Assembly: GCA_022842935.1 (NCBI GenBank)
Contig: JALHOP010000005.1
Span: 374,910 to 438,909 of the forward strand
Source of the DNA: Myxococcota bacterium
Lineage (GTDB): Bacteria > Myxococcota > XYA12-FULL-58-9 > JALHOP01
Direction of reading: 5' to 3'
DNA length: 64,000 nt
In this document: positions 55,256 to 61,563 of the stretch, piece by piece
How the letters are laid out: each line of letters opens with the position of its first letter
How positions within the stretch are numbered: the stretch's first letter is position 1
Notes under the pieces: generated by a model
Seen by the model: only the letters and a program-made list of their open reading frames with translations
Told to the model about the DNA's origin: nothing
Database searches by the model: none
Translations under genes and position numbers: made by a program

Positions 55256-56098
55256 TCACTCGGCAGTACCTCCTTGGAATCGTTGTTCAGCAGCTGACCG
55301 CGCAGCCGCAAGGGCGGCTGCGTGCATCAGCCCATTCGTCGCCAGCATGCCGCGAGGTGTATTGGTCAGCGGCTTGTTGTAGCGGAGCGGATCGCCAAAG
55401 CAGTCGGTCACGAAGCCTCCCGCAGCGCGTAAGATCGCCTCGGGGGCGCAAGCGTCCCATTCGTGGGTCTTCGACGACATCGACACATAGAGATCCGCGC
55501 CCCCACAGGCGATGCGGGCCATCTTGAGGCCGACGCTACCTAGGCGGTCCTGGCGGGCGACACCAAGCCTTGTCGCGACCTCGAGCAGAGCAGCCGAGGT
55601 GTGCGAACGGGAGCCCACGAGAATAGCCTTAGCGGGCTCGATGCAGCGTGACGGCGTAAGCCGCGCAGGGTGACCGCCGCGCCGTTCGACAGTCGCTAGG
55701 GTCCCGCAGCCGGCCCACAACGTGTCTTCGGTTGGCTGATAGACGACACCCACGCGTGCTTCGCCCTGCACCGCGAGTCCGATCATCACGCAGAACTCCC
55801 CGTTGCGGTTGACCAGCTCCTGGGTTCCGTCGAGCGGGTCGACACACCAAAGCCGCGTGTGGCCATGGCGGCTGTCGGTGTTCTTCGATTCTTCGGCGAG
55901 GATCGCGTCGTCGGGAAACGCGTGGGCGAGCCCCGCGACGATGATCGCGTTGGCATCGCGATCGGCTTGCGTCACCGGATCATGGCGACCCTTGTACTCG
56001 ACCGCAAACCCCGCGCTGTAGTGCGTGAGAATGCGCGCCCCGGCCTCACGCGCCAGACGCTTGGCAACCTCGAGCTCGTGCGAGAAGTCCTCGTTCAT
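55256..56098 (-). CDS. inositol monophosphatase/CysQ-like phosphatase
   Basis: A 280-residue lithium-type phosphatase. Metal-binding motifs are visible: EES (about residue 62), the WCVDPLDGTQELVN block (DPxDGT with the two metal Asp residues) and WDACAPEAILRAAGG (WDxxA). The family includes inositol monophosphatases and PAP phosphatase CysQ. The TQE continuation after the DG is like CysQ, so dephosphorylation of 3'-phosphoadenosine 5'-phosphate is the best guess. Start ATG 56098; the 50 codons before it read as poor protein. It is divergent from the Mrp gene by 42 bases. Confidence 0.87.
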   Translation of the reverse strand: MNEDFSHELEVAKRLAREAGARILTHYSAGFAVEYKGRHDPVTQADRDANAIIVAGLAHAFPDDAILAEESKNTDSRHGHTRLWCVDPLDGTQELVNRNGEFCVMIGLAVQGEARVGVVYQPTEDTLWAGCGTLATVERRGGHPARLTPSRCIEPAKAILVGSRSHTSAALLEVATRLGVARQDRLGSVGLKMARIACGGADLYVSMSSKTHEWDACAPEAILRAAGGFVTDCFGDPLRYNKPLTNTPRGMLATNGLMHAAALAAARSAAEQRFQGGTAE

Positions 56099-56140
56099 CG
56101 ATTGACCATGCCGTGCTGGTCCTCTAAGTAGCCGCACGAC

Positions 56141-56959
56141 ATGGCTTCGAGCATCAAGAATTTTATCCTCGTCGCGAGCGGGAAGGGCGGCGTTGGCAAG
56201 TCGACCGTTGCCACCAACTTGGCGATGGCGCTGGCACGCGCGGGACACTCGACGGGCCTGCTCGATGCCGACATTTATGGCCCGTCCATTCCGACCATGA
56301 TGGGCCGCACAGAGTCACCGCGCGCTGGCGAGGACAAACAGATCATCCCGCCCATGAAGTTCGGCTTGAAGCTCATGTCGATTGGTTACCTCGTCGACGC
56401 GAGCCAGGCCATGGTGTGGCGCGGTCCGATGCTCGCGGGCGCCGCGACGCAGCTCGTCCAAGACGTGGCTTGGGGTGAGCTCGACTATCTCGTGGTCGAT
56501 CTGCCGCCAGGCACTGGCGACGTCCAGCTCACCCTCGCGCAGAAGTTCAAGGTGACCGGCGCGGTCCTGGTGACGACGCCGCAGAAGGTCGCGCTCGTCG
56601 ACGTCATTCGGGCCAAGACCATGTTCGACAAGGTGCGCATCCGAACGCTCGGCCTCGTCGAGAACATGAGCTATTTCATGTGCCCCGATAACGGTAAGCG
56701 TTACGACATCTTCGGCACGGGTGGCGGCGAGGCTGCCGCGCGCGAGCTTGGAGTCGAGTTCTTGGGGCGGGTGCCGATCGAACCCGCAGTGCGCGAGTGC
56801 GGTGACGCCGGCGAGCCGGTCGTCTCGGCGTTCCCGGAGAGCGAAAGTGCCAAATCTTTCACAGCCATCGCTGCCGAGCTGGGCAAGCTCGTCGAGGTCG
56901 TCAATGTCGAACGCGCCGAGCGTGAGCAGAAACGCCGCATCCTTCCCATCGTTCAGTAG
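56141..56959 (+). CDS. Mrp/NBP35-type P-loop ATPase, short form
   Basis: A 272-residue MinD-type ATPase associated with iron-sulphur cluster carriage. The deviant Walker A is SGKGGVGKST (residues 13-22), followed by LLDADIYGPSIP, VWRGPML and VVDLPPGTGDVQL. Most Mrp proteins have a CxxC pair for an Fe-S cluster; here the corresponding place has C181-P-D-N with one Cys only. There is also no N-terminal MIP18/DUF59-like domain. So classical scaffold function is questionable. It is divergent from the CysQ-like gene and overlaps by only a 4-base gap with the downstream lipoprotein gene. Confidence 0.88.
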   Translation: MASSIKNFILVASGKGGVGKSTVATNLAMALARAGHSTGLLDADIYGPSIPTMMGRTESPRAGEDKQIIPPMKFGLKLMSIGYLVDASQAMVWRGPMLAGAATQLVQDVAWGELDYLVVDLPPGTGDVQLTLAQKFKVTGAVLVTTPQKVALVDVIRAKTMFDKVRIRTLGLVENMSYFMCPDNGKRYDIFGTGGGEAAARELGVEFLGRVPIEPAVRECGDAGEPVVSAFPESESAKSFTAIAAELGKLVEVVNVERAEREQKRRILPIVQ

Positions 56960-56963
56960 CGCG

Positions 56964-58310
56964 ATGCGTTTCTCCGTCGTCACCACGTGGATACTGGTGT
57001 TCGCGGCGTGCGGTGGAACCCCCGATCCGCACAAGCCGACGCTCGACACGGCCGCGTTCGACGAGGCCCTCAAGGCGCTCATCGAGAAGCCGAGCGCGCA
57101 ACGGACCATCGCAGACTTCGACGTCACCCGCGACCAACGCGTGGACGCCAACGACCTCTCTGCGGTCGACGGTTTGCTTGGCCGCGCGAAGATCACGGCC
57201 GAAGGCCTTGGTGTCGACCCGTCCACCAAGTCGGGCATCTACGAGGGTGGTACGTTCGTCCTCGACAGCGACGCAGCGTTGCCGAAGGGCGCCGGCGCCG
57301 CGGCTGCGCGAGCCTTTCTCATCGAGGCGCAGTGGCTGGCCGATCAAGCGCGCTTCGCGGCAGTCGTCGATTGGGAGCCGTCGTCGCTCGTCGTTGGCAG
57401 CCTCGCGCGCCATATCCCCGGCTACAACGGCGAGAGCATGACGCCGCCGACGCTCTGCATGGCGATCGATACACTCGACCTCGCTTCCTTCAAGCGCGCG
57501 GGCTTACCTGCGGTCGTTGTCAGCGACCTCGACTTCACGCTTTGGCAGGGCGACATCAGCAACGTCTTCCTTGCCGTGCTCGCCGAGAAGAAGCTCGCCA
57601 AGCCCGAGGTCAACGCCGCAGTCATCGATCTCCTGGTCAGCCTTCCGGGCGTCGACGCGAAGAAGGTTCGTGAGGCGACGGTGCACGACAATCTGCGCAC
57701 GGTGCACGAACGCGCGACCGACACCTCGCTGCCCAAGGAACAGCGCGTGAGTATCAAAGACGCTTTCTTTCTCACCTCGAAGGTCATTGCTGGTCTCGAA
57801 GTGGCAGCCGTCGAAGACGCAGCAGAAGCAGTAGTCACCAAGGGGGCTGCCGGTGCCCCATCCATCATGAGCCGCTTTCACGCCGACACGTCGGGTTGCG
57901 GCACTCTGGCGATGCTGGGCAAGCTCAAGGCTCGCGGCATCGGCGTTTATTTTCTCTCGGCGACTCTCGATGTCTTGGCGAAGGCTGCCGCGCGCGCCGT
58001 TGGTATCCCGGAAGAGCGCGCAATTGGCAGCGCTCTCGAGGTCGTCGACGGCCGCTACACGGGTCAGGTGGTCGCGAGTCTCTACGAGATCAAGGGGCCC
58101 GTGTTGCGCCAGTGGGTAGGTGTCCCGCCGCTCATGGTGTTCGGCGATAGCCCCGTGAGCGACCTTCCCATGATGCTCGAGGCCGTCGGGACCGGCTTCA
58201 TGGTCAACCCCCGCCAGGAGCTGCTCGACAAGGACAAAGACGTCGCGCAGGGCCGGCTCGTGCAGTTGAACTTCACGCCGGCCGACCGCCGCGCCGATGC
58301 CCGTCGGTAG
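56964..58310 (+). CDS. HAD-family phosphatase-like lipoprotein
   Basis: A 448-residue lipoprotein: signal peptide with FAAC lipobox near residue 16, a Pro/Thr/Ala linker, a DVNADLN-like Ca-type word (DQRVDANDLSAVDG), and a HAD core in which VVSDLDFTLWQGD carries motif I (DxDxT). Motif IV-like FGDSPVSDLPMM with Gly-Asp-Ser-x2-Asp sits near the C-terminus, so the catalytic acidic residues are both present. It is likely a periplasmic or outer-membrane phosphatase; substrate unknown. It follows the Mrp gene and overlaps the next lipoprotein gene by 14 bases. The longer upstream frame runs inside mrp and is rejected. Confidence 0.8.
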   Translation: MRFSVVTTWILVFAACGGTPDPHKPTLDTAAFDEALKALIEKPSAQRTIADFDVTRDQRVDANDLSAVDGLLGRAKITAEGLGVDPSTKSGIYEGGTFVLDSDAALPKGAGAAAARAFLIEAQWLADQARFAAVVDWEPSSLVVGSLARHIPGYNGESMTPPTLCMAIDTLDLASFKRAGLPAVVVSDLDFTLWQGDISNVFLAVLAEKKLAKPEVNAAVIDLLVSLPGVDAKKVREATVHDNLRTVHERATDTSLPKEQRVSIKDAFFLTSKVIAGLEVAAVEDAAEAVVTKGAAGAPSIMSRFHADTSGCGTLAMLGKLKARGIGVYFLSATLDVLAKAAARAVGIPEERAIGSALEVVDGRYTGQVVASLYEIKGPVLRQWVGVPPLMVFGDSPVSDLPMMLEAVGTGFMVNPRQELLDKDKDVAQGRLVQLNFTPADRRADARR

Positions 58311-58764
58311 ATTCATCGCACCTGCTCTCGCGCTCGCGGCGCTTTTTGCCGTGGGTGCCTGCGACAAATCGCTCGCCTGTGGCGATGACGTGGCCGTTTC
58401 GGGGCAGGCGACCGCGCCGCGCATCCTCGACGCGTCGGTGACCTCCCAGCTCGCGCAAGATCCCTGGACCTTGGTCCTTGCCGTCACGTTCAACGACGCC
58501 AATGGCGATCTCGCGGACGGTTCGGTGGTATTCTACCTTGCAAGACAGAGCGAGAGCGCTGCGACGCAATCGCTCGTGCCGGCGTTCAAGCAAAGCGCGC
58601 TCGATGCGGGTGCTGTGGAGGGAACGTTGGTTCTACCGCTGCGCTTCGACGACGATGTCGAAGACGGCACCGAGGTCGATTTGGGCCTGCAGCTGGTTGA
58701 TGGAGCGTCGCTACGTAGCAACTGTTATGGCCTGTCACTCGCATTCGAGGTGAGCCGCCTATGA
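58297..58764 (+). CDS. small lipoprotein of unknown function
   Basis: A 155-residue lipoprotein with a signal peptide ending in VGACD (about residue 22). The mature part has beta-strand pattern with an Asn/Asp loop (TFNDANGDLADGSVVF) and a single disulphide-capable Cys near the N-terminus (LACGDD) and one late (SNCYG). No family is recognised. It overlaps the HAD lipoprotein stop by 14 bases and is followed by an ATGA-overlapped gene, so it is one unit of three. Confidence 0.6.
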   Translation: MPVGRFIAPALALAALFAVGACDKSLACGDDVAVSGQATAPRILDASVTSQLAQDPWTLVLAVTFNDANGDLADGSVVFYLARQSESAATQSLVPAFKQSALDAGAVEGTLVLPLRFDDDVEDGTEVDLGLQLVDGASLRSNCYGLSLAFEVSRL

Positions 58765-59201
58765 TCTACGACGACGAGAACCCGAAAGGCGGCGGTGAGT
58801 CGCGAAGTCGCTTGCCCGATTCAATCCGCAAAGCCGTGGTTGGCGGACTTTCGGCCGTGCTCATGACGGAAGAAGGAATACGCAATGCCGTCTCGGACAT
58901 GCGGCTACCCAAAGACGCTATTGCGTTTCTCGCGCAGCAAACGGAACGCACTCGCCGCGAGCTCTATCGAATGGTCTCGGACGAGGTGAAGGGCTTCCTC
59001 GGCAATCTCGATATCGGTGGTGCCATGCGCAAGGCGCTCTCGGGCATGCGTGTCGAGGTCAAGGCCGAGCTGCGCTTCGTCGACGAGGACAGTGGTGTCT
59101 CCATCAAGACAACGACCATGACCGGCAGCGTCCCGTCGATCGAAGACGACGAAGAGGACGAGGGTGAGCCTCGCCCGCGTAAGGCACGGCGGCGCCGCTA
59201 G
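58761..59201 (+). CDS. conserved-type hypothetical with acidic C-terminal tail
   Basis: A 146-residue soluble protein. The middle is helical with heptad-like charges (LAQQTERTRRELYRMVSDEVKGF) and the end is an Asp/Glu/Arg-rich tail. It contains no signal peptide and no recognised domain. It starts in an ATGA overlap with the lipoprotein and ends sharing a CTAG with the convergent gene. A coiled-coil partner role is a guess. Confidence 0.5.
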   Translation: MIYDDENPKGGGESRSRLPDSIRKAVVGGLSAVLMTEEGIRNAVSDMRLPKDAIAFLAQQTERTRRELYRMVSDEVKGFLGNLDIGGAMRKALSGMRVEVKAELRFVDEDSGVSIKTTTMTGSVPSIEDDEEDEGEPRPRKARRRR

Positions 59202-59758
59202 GCCTTCGACGGGTCGCCCTCAATGGCGATCTCGAGAGTGAAAGCCCGAACCTCGTCGGTGGGCTGCTGCGAACGCGCGTGGCTCTTTTTCGGGGGCGCG
59301 AGCATCTCGACGAGCTCCAGTTTGGCGGCGCCGCGCCGGTCGAGTTTGATCTCCCCGTGGGTATAGCGACGGTCGCTATCGAGGCCGAGCACTTGCCAGG
59401 TGATGTTGTCCGTCTTGCTTTTGACCTCCCAGCTGCCGCCGCGGTGTGAGCGCGTATCGAGTTGCACCTTGATCGATCCACCCTTGCGGCCGCGGACCGT
59501 CTTGCCGCTGTCGAGGATGGTCAAGGTACGTCCGGCCTGACTGCGTTCGTGGGCCATGCTCTGGGCGCGCCCTCGCAGGAAATCGGCGAGCACCTCGCGT
59601 GCGCCTTCGGTGGTCGCCGGAGCGTCGTGGAGGAGCACGAGTGCCTCGAGGTCCTCGGCGTCCACGACCTTGGCGCTTCGGACCAACCGGAGCGCGTCGA
59701 GGAACGTCGTCGGCGCGTCGTCGTGACGAAGGAGCTCGGCTTGATCGCGCAACGCCAT
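59198..59758 (-). CDS. hypothetical soluble protein
   Basis: A 186-residue protein with an Asp/Leu-rich N-terminus (LRDQAELLRHDDAPTTFLD) and a beta-rich C-terminus (LDTRSHRGGSWEVKSKTDN). No signal peptide or membrane span. No family is recognised; the C-terminal pattern resembles a small binding module. It is divergent from the xerC/D-like gene, 41 bases apart. Confidence 0.5.
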   Translation of the reverse strand: MALRDQAELLRHDDAPTTFLDALRLVRSAKVVDAEDLEALVLLHDAPATTEGAREVLADFLRGRAQSMAHERSQAGRTLTILDSGKTVRGRKGGSIKVQLDTRSHRGGSWEVKSKTDNITWQVLGLDSDRRYTHGEIKLDRRGAAKLELVEMLAPPKKSHARSQQPTDEVRAFTLEIAIEGDPSKA

Positions 59759-59799
59759 GACCGAGTATTTACCGCCAGGCGGGTGTCGGCGGTAAGATC

Positions 59800-60726
59800 A
59801 TGCGTGTGGAAGCTTGCGTCGAGCGCTATCTCGAAGTGCTGCGGGTGGAGCGGAACCTGTCGCCCCACACCGTCGAGGCCTACCAGCGTGACCTCCGCAG
59901 CCTGCTCGAAAGCCTGGCGGCCAGCGGTATTCACGCCGCCGCCGAAACGCGCGCGGTCCACCTGACGCGCTGGTTGAGGAGTCTTGCTGCCGCCGGAAAG
60001 AGCCCAGCGTCCCAGGGACGCGCGCTCTCGGCTGCGCGACAACTTTTCGCGTTCCTCGTGCGCGAGGGCGCGATCCCGACGAGCCCGGTCGCCGAGATCA
60101 CGGGGCCCAAGCGTCGACGGCCGCTGCCGGTCGTACCGAGTCGCCAGGAGATGGCGCGGCTCGTGGAAGCACCCGGGGCGCGGCCAGCGTCGAGCGGGAG
60201 AACGACCGTGACGGCCCGTTTTCTCCGTGACCGTGCGGCGCTCGAGCTGCTCTATGCCGCTGGATTGCGCGCGACGGAGCTATGCCGCCTGCGACTCGAC
60301 GAGCTCCATCTCCAGCTCGGGGTCGTGCGACCAACGGGCAAAGGCTCGAAGGAACGGGTGGTACCGGTCGGCAAGCCAGCGATCGCGGCGGTGACGGACT
60401 ATCTTGCAAGCGGAAGGCCACGACTTCTCAAGGGGCGCCCATCCGACTACGTGTTCATTGGCAACGCGGGCAAGCCACTCTCGCGCATGGCCCTCTTCAA
60501 AATCGTTCGTCGTTACGGAAAGGTCGCCGGGATTGCTCGGAAAATTTCTCCGCACAAGCTGAGGCACGCGTTCGCCACCCATTTGCTTCAAGGTGGGGCC
60601 GACTTGCGCTCTGTCCAAGAGATGCTCGGTCATGCCGATATCTCGACGACGGAGATCTACACACACGTCGATAGCGACGCGTTGCGAACCGCGGTCGACA
60701 AGCACCATCCCCTCGGTCGGCGCTGA
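59800..60726 (+). CDS. XerC/XerD-type tyrosine recombinase
   Basis: A 308-residue site-specific recombinase. The N-terminal SAM-like DNA-binding part (TVEAYQRDLRSLL) is followed by the catalytic domain with R157 (GLRATEL), K181 (TGKGSKERVVP), H252 and R255 (HKLRHAFATHLL), H278 (LGHADISTT) and nucleophile Y287 (IYTHV). All catalytic residues are visible. Length and order match the host XerC/XerD that resolve chromosome dimers at dif. A mobile-element integrase is less likely because no att repeat or mobile genes are seen. It is two genes before the ScpA frame, so a segregation context is plausible. Confidence 0.92.
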   Translation: MRVEACVERYLEVLRVERNLSPHTVEAYQRDLRSLLESLAASGIHAAAETRAVHLTRWLRSLAAAGKSPASQGRALSAARQLFAFLVREGAIPTSPVAEITGPKRRRPLPVVPSRQEMARLVEAPGARPASSGRTTVTARFLRDRAALELLYAAGLRATELCRLRLDELHLQLGVVRPTGKGSKERVVPVGKPAIAAVTDYLASGRPRLLKGRPSDYVFIGNAGKPLSRMALFKIVRRYGKVAGIARKISPHKLRHAFATHLLQGGADLRSVQEMLGHADISTTEIYTHVDSDALRTAVDKHHPLGRR

Positions 60727-60843
60727 CACGGGTCAGCGTGCTGCGCCCTCACGATGTCGCCGGGTTCCGTGGTTTGCGCTGGGGGAGAGGGCCCGGCTGT
60801 GCCGTTGCTTTATTGGGGCCCGGAGAGTAGGCGAGTGACCCCC

Positions 60844-61488
60844 ATGGATGTGTTGACGAAGGCAGTCTTTTATCTGGTCCCGCTCATCTTGTCGCTTACC
60901 GTGCACGAGTATGCGCACGCCTGGGCGGCAAAGAAGCTGGGCGATGACACGGCCGAGAAGTTGGGGCGCCTCAATCTCAACCCGCTGTCGCATATCGACC
61001 CGGTTGGCTCGCTGCTCTTGCCCATCATGCTGATCTACACGACTGGGCGCCCCTATTTCGCGTGGGCGAAGCCGGTCCCGTTCGAGCCATCGCGATTTCG
61101 CCGCGACATTACGATGCGTAACGGCGCCATGCTGGTCGCCTTCGCGGGGCCGCTATCGAATTTCATCTTGCTCGTGGGCTCGGCGCTGCTGCTGGCCGGC
61201 TCGCGTCGCGTTTATCCGCTGCCCGAGGCGTTCGACCAGCTGCTCATCGCGATGATGACGATGAACGCTGGGCTCTTCATGTTCAACATGATCCCGGTGC
61301 ACCCGCTCGACGGCCAGAAGGTATTGTCGGGGCTACTGCCGCGGGCGCTGGCCGAGCGCTACGACGCGATGATGTATCAGTTCGGCAGCTTCCTGTTGTT
61401 GCCGCTCTTCTTCGTTGCAGGTCGCTTCTTGCGCGGGCCCATCGAGGCGCTCATCCAGGGCGTCGCAACGTTGACCGGCCTTGCATAG
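60844..61488 (+). CDS. site-2 protease family (M50) membrane metallopeptidase
   Basis: A 214-residue multi-spanning membrane protein. The zinc motif HEYAH is at residues 21-25 in the first helix, and the third ligand region is NMIPVHPLDGQK. The NLNPLSHIDPVGS loop between is typical of the small M50 type. The protease cleaves membrane-embedded substrates, usually in regulated proteolysis. ATG 60844 is favoured; GTG 60835 is possible. It precedes the ScpA frame by 75 bases. Confidence 0.86.
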   Translation: MDVLTKAVFYLVPLILSLTVHEYAHAWAAKKLGDDTAEKLGRLNLNPLSHIDPVGSLLLPIMLIYTTGRPYFAWAKPVPFEPSRFRRDITMRNGAMLVAFAGPLSNFILLVGSALLLAGSRRVYPLPEAFDQLLIAMMTMNAGLFMFNMIPVHPLDGQKVLSGLLPRALAERYDAMMYQFGSFLLLPLFFVAGRFLRGPIEALIQGVATLTGLA

Positions 61489-61563
61489 GTCGCGCTCGGC
61501 CGGGTTGTCGGACCCTCGCGGTAAGGAGCAGGGTCTCGCGATGTTCCGCGAGCCAGAGGTTCC

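Noticed and set aside
59800..60726. Recombinase as integrase of a mobile element next to a tRNA
   Set aside because: The nearest tRNA is 6.6 kb away, no attachment repeat or mobile genes are seen, and length and motifs match host XerC/XerD.
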